Below are positions 22,995 to 35,157 of a stretch of 64,000 nucleotides of DNA, in pieces. A model generated the notes under the pieces. That model was not told the DNA's origin. It saw only the letters and a program-made list of their open reading frames with translations, and made no database searches. Position numbers and translations under genes: made by a program. The DNA is taken from assembly GCF_051020765.1 (NCBI RefSeq), contig NC_134934.1:10616001-10680000 (forward strand). The letters run 5' to 3'. The DNA is from Lasioglossum baleicum. Taxonomy: Eukaryota; Arthropoda; Insecta; Hymenoptera; Halictidae. How positions within the stretch are numbered: the stretch's first letter is position 1; each line of letters starts with the position of its first letter.

Positions 22995-25170
22995 TCTCCT
23001 ATTCGTCTACTCGACCGTTTGCTGACCGGGGGACTGCGAATCTCGATTTGTTCATTGTATTACGGATTTTTTTTCGGTCACGATATATTGGTCAGAACGA
23101 AAGTTATACTAATTGTAACCCTACGCTACAGAATCCGCAGTCTACTTGTCAGCAATCGCTTCACCGATCCGTCCGAATATTTCTGCGATTTCGGATTCCG
23201 TCGTCCCGGCCTATGTGACGCACGAACTGCGTACAAATATGTGGATTTACGTTATGTATACGGAAGCACGGTCTACGATTCTCTACGAATTACACGGCTC
23301 CACTAAAACTTATCTAGATCATCCTAAAAACTACTCAGACTTCAGTTAACATTTACTTTAATCGTTACAGACCTGTTTAAAAGAATAACATTGTGGATCG
23401 TTCGTAACACGTCGTCTACGGCCACTACGGTTTTCGTTTTACACGTTTGTTTAGCTCATCGTTTAATACTGCATCTGAATAAACTAGATTCTTCATCTTT
23501 CGTGACGATACGGCCATTGATATTTCGTATACTATCCTTATATTTATAATGTTATTACCCTAATTTGACACAGAATTTTCGTATACAGTCTTAACGTTAC
23601 TCAATGATGGTGCTCGTTTTATCGTGCTAAAAATATCCCTCGAACTACGAACTTTCCCTCGCACAGAAGAGCTTACCCTCCCCCTCCCCCTTTCCCCAAT
23701 ATCTTCGTTTTTCCTTGGATTTTTCTTTGGTCACCGTCTTCTCGTATAATGTAGCCTTATGAAGTATACTCTCGCTGTTACACAGCAATGCTTTGTATGG
23801 ACAAAATAACGCGCTTTCTTTTAGAACGTTCGACGTCACTCAAATCCGTTCACGTGTGTGTTCTGTATATGTATATATACGTGTGCGCGCGAATGCGCGT
23901 AGATGTACGCGTGTATATAATTCTTTCGTGTATGCGTATGAGTGTGCGTGTGTAGACATTTTAATGTCTTTCTTTAATAACGATAAGATAAAATTCCTCC
24001 CTTTCTCGTCGACTAAACTATCGATTAAACGTAAAATGATTGAACGTTAAACCTTTGTACCTTTTCTCCGTTAATCGATATCGAGTACATGCCGCTCAAA
24101 CATGTTACGCATAATGTCTAAACAATTTACGACCTCGAGAACTAATAACTAATCGGAGAACACAAACGTTGAGCGCGAAACGATTCGTAATTAATTGTGC
24201 CATCGCTACTCTACGATACTCGCGATTCCGATCCACTCTGTGAATACTCTCAACCCATTGGAACACGGATCAATTTTCGTACATCAAAGATACCGCCGAT
24301 TTATAAAAAATCACAGTTTTATTCCGCCAAGTTTCTTTCGACAACTTTTATACTCGGTACTCTTCTACTTCAACTGATAAAAGATATCGCTTCTGGCCTT
24401 AATATTTACTATATATTTCATCGTGTTCGTTATCAATGAGTCAACGTATTCTAATTCAAGACGATTCAAATAATACTGTATAGGTATATTCATACGTATA
24501 TATCGTGTGTATATACTGTTAATGCTGTTATCGTTTATCGTATTATACAATAATTGTTGTTTCCATTTAGATATTAAACTTTCGTAGAATCTTTCTCTAA
24601 GAAATGGTACCGAGAGCGGTGTCTAATTCGAATTTCTATCCTACGGGGTAGAGAAGAAAATGTGTACACGGTAAATATAGATAAACCAGTAAAAAATACA
24701 AATTTCTTATCTCAACTAGAGTGTTTTAAACCTATTGTTATTATCACTTGTACTATGTACGTACGAGTTATAAAATAATCATCACTAAATTCATCAACAA
24801 CAATGGAAATGTATGTCCAGCAACATCGACAAGATAAAAAATTACGAAAAATATATATACATATGTATATATGTATACATGTACATATGTATATATGTAT
24901 ATATATTTTCCCGTTGCTATTTCCGTATAAAGAAAACCTAGTCACGGCTCAAGAACAAACAACTGAGTGCCTGTTGCTAACGATAACGTATCTAACGCTA
25001 ATCGTAAACGATTCAACGAAAATATAGAAAATTTGTTGTTGCCTCTCGTGTGTTAGCACCATTATAATATTCAAAACTAAAGCTCATTCGTTCAGTTACA
25101 CCTAGACACGACCGTTCCCTAAATGATATACGCCTCTCTAAAACCATTCCTCGTACTGGTTACCCATGGT
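22995..25170. other. Gene-free spacer / ZNF 3' side
   Basis: No exon recognised. The right portion is the likely 3' UTR of the minus-strand zinc-finger gene. Short (TA)n and ATATGTATA runs occur at about 23865-23880 and 24849-24905. Confidence 0.4.
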
Positions 25171-27590
25171 TCATCTCATTAAATCCGCTGCTCTTTGTCT
25201 GTCTCGATGCACCTCTCGAGGATGCATCCTTTTACGGTGTGAAAAACAGTTACCTGAACTCGCGAAAGCTTTCGGACAGTAGGGACATTGATAAGGCCTT
25301 GCACCTGTATGCTGGTTTATGTGAAACTTCAAATCCTGATTTCTTTTGAACGTTTTGTCGCAGAGAGGACACGCGTGCGGTCTCAGATCCGAGTGCGTGA
25401 TACTGTGGGCACGCAGCGTTGAATTCGTCGGATAAACTCTCCCGCAAACGTTACATGGAAACTGTATACCCCCGTGGTACTCCTTGTGTCTGAACAAATT
25501 CGACTGTGTCTTAAAGCTGTAAACATTGCCGAGAAAAACAAAATAGAAACATAAACACCACCATTACCAGAACTTTGCACGATTATACAATAGGCTGTTT
25601 CTAATAATTTGATTGTCACTTACATTCTACCACATATGTCGCAACCGTACTTTCCCTTAGGCCGATGAGTCTCCAAATGTACTTTTAGATTACCCTTGGT
25701 AGAAATTTTTTTACTACAAATTGGACAGACAAAGTTCCCTGATGAATTGTTATCGGTATTCATGTGAAGCACGCCGTTCGTGGAGTAGACTTGCTGCGAT
25801 CTTAAGATAGGCTTTCCATCGGCTCGCTTATCTTTAGGCAAGTGAGACCACAGATGATTTTGCAGACCAATCTGCGATATAAACGATCGGGAACATATCG
25901 TGCATTCGTAAGGCTTAGACGGCGCATTGGAAATCAGTTCCTCGTCGTCTACTTGCGCCCTATCGTCGTTGTTCTCTTCTTCTTTCTCTTTCTTTATGTC
26001 TTCAGTTCTGCGAACATATACGCGACAGTTTATAAATACGCGAGTGTACCTTTAAACGTCTATACAGTATACGAGGGTAGTCCCAGAAGTACCCGACCTA
26101 ACAAAGTAAACACAAAAAATTTGGGAAAAAACAACTTCATTTCTCAACGTAGTCTCCTTTTAGCTCGATACACTTTTCCCAGCGATGTTCAATAGCTTCG
26201 ATACCCTGTTTATAGTGAGACCCATCGAGCTCCTCAAAATAGCCATCAACCGCAGACTCCACCTCTTCATCGTTGGCAAATCTTTTACCACCGAGCCATT
26301 TTTTCAAGTTTGGAAAGAAAACATAGTCTGAGGGGGCTAAATCTGGCAAATAGGGTGCGCAAGGAAGCAATTCGAACTTTAACTCATTGATTTTGGCCAC
26401 CACGATACCGGATGTGTGAACTGGTGCATTGTCCTGATGGAACAACACTTTCTTTCTCGCTAAATGCTATTGGTGGCTGTGAAACAAATACTAAACAACG
26501 CAGCGTCTTCAGACTTCAAACTTAAGCTTTATAAAGATTGTACTTTTGGCTATAGTAAGTTTTCAAATAACAACTGCCAGCTATATGTCAAGGTCGGGTA
26601 CTTCTGGGACTACCCTCGTAGCATTAGAGAAGTAATCTTACTTGTTCGTTAAGGATAACGGTTCCAGGGAATCGACGCTTGTTATTTTGTCTTCGGTGTC
26701 TGATGTCTCTGAAGTTTCAGACTCCGACTGTTCCATACCGTATTGTAAAAATAACATCGGATCTACTTTCACTTCCATCTCCTCCATACTTGGCGTTTGA
26801 CATTTGTCTTCTTGCGACATTAATTCCGATGGCCCCAATGGCTCGCCTTCGGCCAAAATTTCTATCGCACCCTGCAAGGAAACATCGGTCTAATGTAATT
26901 CAATAAAATGACTTTCGACGAAGAATATTCGCTGTTTACTTTTGTCAATATCGTATGCAGCAATCCCCGATCTTCCACCTTTCTTGTTTCGTCTTGCGTG
27001 TCTTTAATGCTCTCTGCATCCACATCCTGCGCAACATTTGTATTGTCCATACTACTGTATAATTGCAACCTTAATTTCTCCTGGGTTCTATACGCCATCA
27101 TCGCGAAGCGATGAATACTCTCTATTCTCTTGATGCACGTAACACACACCATTTTTGAAAATTTATCTTCCGAAGACACCTATAATAAAATTTATATTAT
27201 TAACGCAGGGCAGACGAGACAATGGAAAATAGTCATAACAAGTGAGAATGCAAAACTTCAAAGCAACGTTGCTAGAAAAATCATTCATTGTTTGTCAACA
27301 TTATTCAACAAAAGATTTTCAATTTTTTCGTGAAATTCTTTGTTGTCATTAAATTAAAATATTAACCTTACGATTCAAATGAAAGTTAACATTTCTCTAT
27401 CTCGAAAAATTTTCTGCTTCCAAAAATATATAATTATATATTATTGTTAATCGTATATGTTAAACATTTCGCCCATCATGTCATTCAAGAAACGTCAGAC
27501 ATTATTTGTAAGCGTTTCGTGTATCGAATTATACTTTATAGACGCTCGAGTCTATGCGTGTATAGTATCCATGTGTATGTAAATGCACGT

Positions 27591-27632
<42 letters not shown>

Positions 27633-28602
27633 CATATACAGTATACTTATTGTAATCAATAAAATGCTAATTTTTAACACTTTTATATTCGTAACAAAAT
27701 GGATCCCTCCAGGCCATCCCTTACGAATATACGATATATTATATATCAGTTAATAAAAATATACCCGCACGCGTTTCGATCGAATTAATTATCGTTTAAT
27801 TGCACCGACGAGAAAAATTGTCTTTGCACGTCTATCTACTTTGCTTGAAATATGTCGATCGTTGCACCATATTCGTTTCTGTACTTAAAAACCACGAATA
27901 TTAATTAAATTGAATGTTTAATAAAATATTTTAGTTCCTCATAAATATTCATCGTACAGATGTATTGATTAATTAATTAGTTACATTTCGTTTCAGTGAG
28001 ATTTTTCATTGTACTACCAGCAGAAGATTATCTGACAAGTCGATTCATTTTTGGAATTGGTCAAAAAATTAGTAAAACGATGTATCACAGCGAATCTGTA
28101 CATTTATTTCGTAGACTAAAGTGGTTTACTTAGAAAAAAATAACAAAACGGTTAATCTAATATTATAAATAAATAGCATTGAAGACCGTTTTCAATTTGG
28201 ATGAATATACGCATTTACTACACACACGTTAATTCACGTGTACGTGAATTATGGGGGTACGAGGGGGGTCGAGCAGGTCAGAGATCACAGATCAGAGATC
28301 AGAGATCACAGAGAGGGTCCCATTGAGATTTTGAAAAAAAAGTGCACACTGCACACACAAACTAGGTTCGACTGTATCCATGCAAGGCGCGCATACAACG
28401 GCGATCGTGGTAAATTCGCATGGAGCGCGGTCAGACTCACCAAGATGTACAGATATTTTCGTATTTTGGTCTGCAGGTAGTGCCGTCTACCATCCTCGGC
28501 GAAAATGTGGACCCCGTCGTTTCTTGGTATGTCACTAGCACAAATTCGACAGTGGAGCTCGTCCTCCCGATCGCGTTCGAAATCGCGACCCGCCGTACCC
28601 AT
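25171..28602 (-). CDS. ZAD-type C2H2 zinc-finger transcription factor
   Basis: Five exons (28602-28441, 27179-26940, 26871-26642, 26007-25624, 25516-25171) join in phase to 453 residues. The N-terminus is a zinc-finger associated domain split by intron 1: C18 and C21 (HCRICA) pair with C66 and C69 (MVCVTC), with YLQTKIRKYLYI between. This domain mediates dimerisation in insect factors. A low-complexity acidic linker follows, including SESETSETSDTEDK. Six C2H2 fingers run from about residue 243 to 440: YECTIC, FVCPIC, YGCDIC, FPCNVC, HACPLC and YQCPYC. They should bind DNA in the nucleus; target and orthologue are unknown to me. The start at 28602 (MGTAGRD) is the closest ATG to the ZAD, but the frame stays open upstream. 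Intron 3 contains a dead mariner. Confidence 0.92.
26072..26618 (-). mobile_element. Internally deleted mariner transposon
   Basis: Terminal repeats begin CGAGGGTAGTCCCAGAAGTA at 26072 and end with the complement at 26618, bordered by TA on both sides (26070-26071, 26619-26620). About 547 bp long, versus about 1.3 kb for an intact mariner, so most of the transposase is gone. It is inserted in intron 3 of the ZAD zinc-finger gene. Confidence 0.93.
26137..26448 (-). pseudogene. Mariner transposase C-terminal fragment
   Basis: A 103-codon open remnant on the minus strand. FHQDNAPVHTS and the LPCAPYLPDLAPSDYVFFPN stretch contain the second and third positions of the mariner D,D34D catalytic triad (DN and SDY motifs). 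The N-terminal DNA-binding half and the first catalytic aspartate are missing, so it cannot act alone. Confidence 0.92.
27180..28440. other. ZNF intron 1
   Basis: A 1.26 kb intron separating the two halves of the ZAD domain. It contains a (TA)n microsatellite and otherwise AT-rich sequence. A run of AGATCAG/AGATCACAG repeats lies near 28278-28316. Confidence 0.6.
27597..27628. repeat. (TA)n microsatellite
   Basis: About 14 tandem TA units inside ZNF intron 1. Confidence 0.9.
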
Positions 28603-30282
28603 TTCAAAATGAAACGAGAAAGAAAAAACGAGTCGACGAGCTATCACCCACGTGAAGGATGGAACCCACGTTTTATTCGCACAACGAATATACGTATCTC
28701 GATGCCGGAGCACGAATTTCAAAAAAATACTACCAATTACAGTGGAAACGGTTGTTTCACGCCTCTTTCTTCACAACGTTAATTTCATTGCTCATTGTTA
28801 TATTTTTCTCCCCCCCTTTCCCTGTCCCGTTTATCTTAACACCTCAATGAAAAACGTCCGAAACCTCCGACAATAAAACTTTTCACCGATGCATCTTTAC
28901 GATGTGCCAGCGTGTCCAAGAGGGTTGATTATTCTAACGATTTTTTTTTACTTATGAGTCCCCCGGATTGGGTGAGATTACTCTGGCACAACGTTGACGC
29001 TTTAAAAACGACGTCGGCGCCGGGCGTCGGCGTCTCTCTCCCGAAACGAGTGCTCAATACAAAATATATAATAGCATTCGTCGATTTGAAAAACATATGT
29101 ATATAACCAATTGTTTTATTTATGGATTCCGGCCGTATTAAACGATATCACCGTTACAGGTTGTTCAAGCGAGCCTTTTATATTGTTTCCTAGCTGTTTA
29201 CGCGTTAATTAATGTTACCTCGTTAAATAGTTCGGTTCTCATTTCTAAAATACTACCCCTCGTCACAAATAAAGAATAAAATGTATCAGCGCGGTACTCT
29301 TAATTGGTCCGCCATCTTCTTTCACCCATTCGTTTGTATTTTTTCATTTTCCACCGCGGGAAGAGATACGATTTATCTTGCGGCTGGCGAATCGATGCCA
29401 CGGTAAGCTTATCGCACTAGGAGTACATATAGATCGATAGATTTTCTACAAACTTACCGGATATCGTAAAAAATAGAACGAATTTTTCCAAACTTTCCCG
29501 CCATTTTTCATGCCTTGTATTACTACGCGCATGTGGAGAGAGGGATGATTGTGAACGTTTTTGTCGGTGTGGAAAATAGTTCCAGGTACTTGCGAACGAA
29601 CAGCCTCCCCCTTGGATATGCTACGGCCCCATTTTAAAAAAATCAATACTTAATAATTAGCAATTAATACATTCTTTCGGTATATAGTGATATCTTATCT
29701 TATCAAGTTTTTAACTGTTCGTATATGTGCTCTGTGGACTTTTAGCATTCAATTTTATATGCATCTTTAGAAATCAATTATCTATTCAAGTAAATTTTAC
29801 TCACGCGGAAAGTCACTTTTGCATTACGATCAACCCTTTTTAACTGTGAAAAAATCCGAATTGTAGTTTTTTTCCGAAGGTTAACGATGTGTCGTACGAT
29901 TGAAATAATTTCTCGTTTCGGGATTTTTTGTAGAAATAGTCGTTTAGCCTGTATCAGTGTTACTATTAAAATAAAAATACAGTAAACAGTATAGCTAAAT
30001 AAATATGTATATTCTGTACGAATGCCAAAAGAATTAAATCTTCGAGAGAGAATATATTTCATAAAATCTAAAGAATTATCCTTACAAATATTGTTGCAGC
30101 GAGTGTAGTAAATGTTTTGTGCAATAAATATATAGCTTGTCAAAGTACAAAGTATATATTTATTCGGTCAATGTGAACTATAAATTCAAATCACAAATAC
30201 GATTGGTTTATAAATATCGATTGTGTGTTCTAGTTCTTCCTTCGGATGCCTCGTGAAAAATTATAGATGCGCTCTGGATTAT
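28603..30282. other. Spacer between ZNF start and CFAP20 end
   Basis: Holds the ZNF promoter side and the CFAP20 3' side. A short minus-strand open frame at 29446-29646 ends at a good donor (CCG followed by GTAAGT) and contains a HNHPSLHM motif faintly like FLYWCH zinc fingers. Nothing upstream completes it, so it is not called as a gene. A minus-strand open frame at 29778-30143 is not recognised. Confidence 0.35.
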
Positions 30283-30927
30283 TTAACATTTCGCTTTATT
30301 CTGTATCGGTAAGAATAATTTAAATTCTGCAGGTAATTCATCTTCCGAATACAGTCTATCCGAAAAGTATACTCTTCTTATTCTACAATTGGCATGGATT
30401 TGAATTCTCAACGTTTCCACATAGTTAGTTCCGTACGCGCGTCTCGTGAAGTCTGCTAAATTGAATTGAATTTGATTCCATCCGTCGTCCAGTCTCATCG
30501 GCATAGTGCAAATAAATGGTTTAACTCTGGTCGTAGACTGATAATTGCTAGCTCGGAATCTACGGCGTACATTCTTATCGTCGATCACCTACAATAAATT
30601 GATTTGAAGAAACCTGGTGGAACTGTAATCGCTTAATTTTTCGTGTCTTACCTGAACTTCGAATGTAAAATACTTTTTCAGATTTTTAATGATCATCACT
30701 AAAAATGGCAATTTGATACCCAATGTTTTTCTGGGATCTGCCGGGCAAGTAATGTAAGTGGTGCTGACATTACTACCCAATATTTCTAGCACTAAACTTT
30801 GTATATCATTATCGGTAATTCGCTTTATATGTCCATTCCTTACTTTCTTGTCCCAAATCTGTAACGGCTTGCTACCGATGCTGTACAAGATCGATAAAAA
30901 TCCACTTTGGAATGTATTCTTAAACAT
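30283..30927 (-). CDS. CFAP20: Cilia- and flagella-associated protein 20
   Basis: Two exons (30927-30652 and 30588-30283) encode exactly 193 residues, the length of CFAP20/Bug22 across animals. Sequence is almost invariant with the family: MFKNTFQSGFLSILYSIGSK at the start, KRITDNDIQSLVLEI, CPADPRKTLGIKLPFLVMI, KNVRRRFRASNYQSTTRVKP and RVYFSDRLYSEDELPAEFKL near the end. The protein lies in the axoneme and at basal bodies, stabilising doublet microtubules and ciliary beat. The intron is 63 bp and GT-AG. In an insect it should matter for sensory neuron cilia and sperm tails. Confidence 0.98.
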
Positions 30928-33900
30928 GTTCCTCTATTTCGTTCACGAACGTTGCTTTTCCCCAAATTATTCCTTTGATTCTATTCGAATTGAAGAGATA
31001 CGTTTTCCAAGTTCAAGAAATTTTGTGCGCTCCGTGGTATTTACAACTTAACCTCCCTTCATTTTACAACGCTAACACTTATCGAAAAGTTACACATTTC
31101 GAATCATTTCGATAGCCGGAACAATGAATCTATATCGCGTTCAACGTTGCTTCTCAAACGCGAACATCGTCATTGTAACTTATCATTTTCTTTCAGAAAA
31201 TTTAACTCTCCGAAATAACTTTACCGATGAACATAACCTATAACATATCTGTTTGATCAATGTTGCCGTAGGACTCGCCGACGACATCGAAAATCGATTG
31301 TTCTCTCGATTCTTTATGAATATGCATCGTGGATTTTAAATCAATAAAAATTCGTCAACACGAACGTTTTTACAATCATTTATTCATGTCAAATACAAAC
31401 CGATAAAGTTTAAATAAGCGGTTGTAGATGTCTACGTATATTAAACCATCATTTCTCTCTTTTTTAAAACGGGGTTAACGATTCCTTGGCAATAAAAAAC
31501 TTTATCAGTGTAAAATTTTTACTGTCATATAATGCTACCGTTTTATTCATTTCTGTAATATCGTTATCTTGCTTTCTTTTGTATTCGACGTTACTGAAAA
31601 TCACATGTTGCGACTGTGCCTCTCAAGGAATGAATAAGAAAAACTAAATAAAAATCGATTGACTCGGAACAAGTATTGCTTTCATTTTTAAAGATACTAA
31701 TGTATTGTATAATTCTTCGCTAAAGAAACTTCTCGTTAATTTTGCTGAAACAATTTCTTTGCTATTAAATTTTCCACTTTCACTAAAAACCAGTAAACTT
31801 CTATGGTTCGTATGAAAATGATAATTCTTGAAACCGGAAACGAAATATACATTATCGTTATTAATTCGTATTTTATAATACGATTACAAGTAAGCGTACA
31901 ATGTTTGGCGTCGATATCACGACTGCCCGACAGTTACAGGTTGAACAGAAAGAAAAAGAAAACAGAATTGAAACATTTATGATACGAAACGTTTCGAGTG
32001 TGACAGTTTATTTCTAATGTATCTGCAACGTTTTTCGAAATCGGCTTCATCCTTCATATTCCTTCGACATAGTTCCACTTCGTACACCTTAGTAATTAAT
32101 ACTTTATTCGCTTATTATTACAACTAACTATTGTATTATAGTTTACGCGGATAAAATAGGTCCTGCAACGGGGGATGGGGATGGGATAGGGACGAGGTAA
32201 GGTTAGGGGGTACGCTTTACGCAGGATTCACGTTTCATCTATGGTCGTTGTCATCCGCTTGAAATCTAACCAGACGAAAGAAAAAAGACGCGCACGCGAA
32301 ATCGTCGCCTTCTCTTTTCTTTTCGTCTCATGTTGTAACAGTGAATCCCACGGGAAGAAGGAAGGCCCGTTCTATGAAGCGATATCTCGGAAAAAGGAAC
32401 ATTCATTAACTCGTCCTCGAGCGATCTATTTATATAAATAATTTTGCAAGTTTTCGCGCGCAAGGAAAACATTGTTTCATAAATAATGTACCTATATGCG
32501 ACGCAACGAGTTCGAAAAGAAAGGACCCTTGTAAAAAAGAAAGAAAAATGGTGGAAACGAAGTTAACGGCAGTTTTCTAATCCGAATCCGAACTTGCTCG
32601 TCGCACAAGTGACGTTAGTTCACTCGTACTCTGAAAACTAGAATTCTCGTTTACACAATGGGTCGTTTAATATTTTGGAACTCCACAAAAATTCTCTCGA
32701 TTCGTCTTCATATAGATTGATATATGGAGGAGCTGCGTTGCAGATCATAAAAGAAGAACCGATCATGAACAAACATCATGGAGGAACTCCGCAATTGAAT
32801 AATACCGTTGCTTTCTCCCTTTTTGTTCTGTTTTCGCTACCGTCGAACAACATTCGAGTAACTCCCTGGGAATAATGAATGTAAGATAAGTCTTCGGCAC
32901 GAACCGGAACATCGTATTCCTCATTGTTAGACAAAGATACGAACAAGCTTGATCTCTCGACGTTATCTTCATTCATTATTGCATCTTTTTATTTCTTTTC
33001 TTTTTTTATTCGTCGTCGCCTCAGCATCGTTACAAATTATTCTTGGCAATAAGACAAAATTTATGACGCTTTAAGAGTATATCGTTACGCTGCATAGCGA
33101 AATGTACCTTTTTCGTTCGCGATCGTGATGTAACGAGACAAATTTTGAATTATTACCATTTCCTACTACAATTTCCGATACATCCAGAATCGATTCAAGT
33201 TCCCATAGTGGATAACGGATGTATGAAAATTTGAATGTCCTTTACTTCTCAATACCTCGCGGAACACGAATACTATAACCCCAGAGTGCTTCTAGGCCCC
33301 ACAAAAAAGCAAATTGGGGCGATCATATATGAATATATCACATTACCTTTCTTCAATCCTACAAAACTGAACAGAAAAACGTGTGCAGAGTTTGTCGAGC
33401 ATGGTGAAGAGTCTCCAATCAATTGCCAAAGGCTCGGCAAGTCTTTGCGATTAAAACGAAAACAGGAATGAGAGTGTTTTCGTCATTCGATTGGAGACAC
33501 TTGAAACGCGTTAACTCTCCGACATGTTCTAAATTGGATTTCCGTATCGAAGACGCGCGCGCTTCGTGTTACATGGATCGTCGGATGCGAAAATTCGAAA
33601 TAACCGTGCATCAGAGAGAACCCCGTTTCGTTCAACGAAACGGAATCGAAATTTGGCCAAATTCATCTATCGTTTTCCAATTTCCTTTAGGACCTAACGT
33701 ACACGAAGATCCACGAACCAAATTGTGGTGTTTCACTGATTCGAATGCGCTGACATCAGGTAATAAGACATAACAGACACGTTAACGTGTCGCCGGAAGA
33801 ATGAGAAAGCTAAGGATTAAATAGAGAAATTAAGAGATGGCCGCATTTCATCTCAGATTTCAATATTTTTTTCTCGCTTAAATGTTTCTACGATGTTCTC

Positions 33901-35157
33901 ATGATCATAAACCACGACTCTCTGGAGAATGACCATTTTTTTCATTCGGTTTATGACGTCTATGTGACGACTCGTGTGTTACCGATTGTGGTCCTATCAA
34001 TGAAATTGTTATAATAAATATAGTAGAATCGACGAACACTGTTAGGATCACAATCTTGATCAAGCACCAATAAGAATTCTTATGTTTCTCTCTCTCTTTC
34101 TCTCGGTACTATAGTTCCCTAAGCATAGAAAAAAACTGTAATATAAATGAAACCATTCGATACGTAATCGCTTCGTATCGAATGTAAATCCTACGCCTTA
34201 GTACCATTGAAGTTTCAAGATGATCGCAAGAGTCTATCGAGGAGGCTGCTGCGAACGATCGTTTTCGCTCGTTCGTAAAACAAATGGCATTTTCGCATGC
34301 TGCCTTTCCCTCTCCTTCGCCCCTCTCGTTAATAACTCGAGTGGTTATTGGTGCTTGAGCAATTTTCTTGACGCAATTAAGGCACTGCAAAAGACTGATC
34401 CTCCGTAAAAAGCTACTGATCTTCCAAATACGCAGGCCGTTGTGTTAAAAGACGCAATGGCGTAATATGCGAAGACCGAGTAATCGGTGATTCAATGTTT
34501 GAAGTTATCGTGTAATAAGGCCCAGAGAGACTGACCGAGAAGTATGATTTTCCCGTCGATTAGTAAATACATGAATAAAAAGCGAAACGTATCGTCTATG
34601 TGATACTACATACAAAAATATAATTTAGGAAGACTACGTAAAAAGCAACAGTGCACACCAATTAAAAAAGAAAACAAACATATGCAATCCTGATTATATG
34701 AAACTAGCAATATATTATTATAATTAATAATAATAATAATAATAGTAATAATAAAATAATGACGATGATAATGGTGATAATGATGACGATGACGACGACA
34801 ACGGCTATGATAATAATAATAATAAATGTAATGAAACACTTAAATATGCTTGCGTGTATCCTGTATGTATACATAGGTCTATACACGTCCGTGTAGTAAA
34901 TAAAAGAAAATCAAATCGTTATTCTTAAAGAGTTCCACGATATAATTCAAAGAGTCAAGGTTTAATATTAACACTTGATATTAATGTTAAACCTACAATT
35001 AAATCACTCGCTTTCTTTTAACGATCATTTTTTCAAAACGTGCCTTCTTCTATATCCATAACTTCGTGAAATATTCCTAAATTAGCTTTCCTTTGCAATG
35101 CCTTAAAACGGCAATGTAAATTAAAGTTACATTAGATAAGCCTTAAACGCTATATGA
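30928..35157. other. Long spacer, partly Staufen 3' side
   Basis: About 4.2 kb. The left end is the CFAP20 promoter side; the right part is presumably Staufen 3' UTR and flank. Two overlapping plus-strand open frames (33235-33471, 33423-33773) have no recognisable domain, splice signals or repeats and are not called. A trinucleotide microsatellite lies near 34711-34830. Confidence 0.4.
34711..34830. repeat. Compound (ATA)n/(GAT)n microsatellite
   Basis: TAATAATAATAATAATAATAG grades into GATGATAATGGTGATAATGA and GACGATGACGACGACAACGG, then back into AATAATAATAATAA. Confidence 0.85.

Noticed and set aside
29778..30143. 121-codon minus-strand open frame downstream of CFAP20
   Set aside because: No domain recognised; AT-rich composition and position in the CFAP20 3' flank suggest non-coding.
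30283..30302. AATAAA on the minus strand at the CFAP20 end
   Set aside because: It lies inside the final coding codons (Asn-Lys), so it is not a usable poly(A) signal for a complete message.
33235..33773. Two overlapping plus-strand open frames in the CFAP20-Staufen spacer
   Set aside because: Unrecognised protein sequence in conflicting frames with no repeats, signal peptide or clear splice sites.
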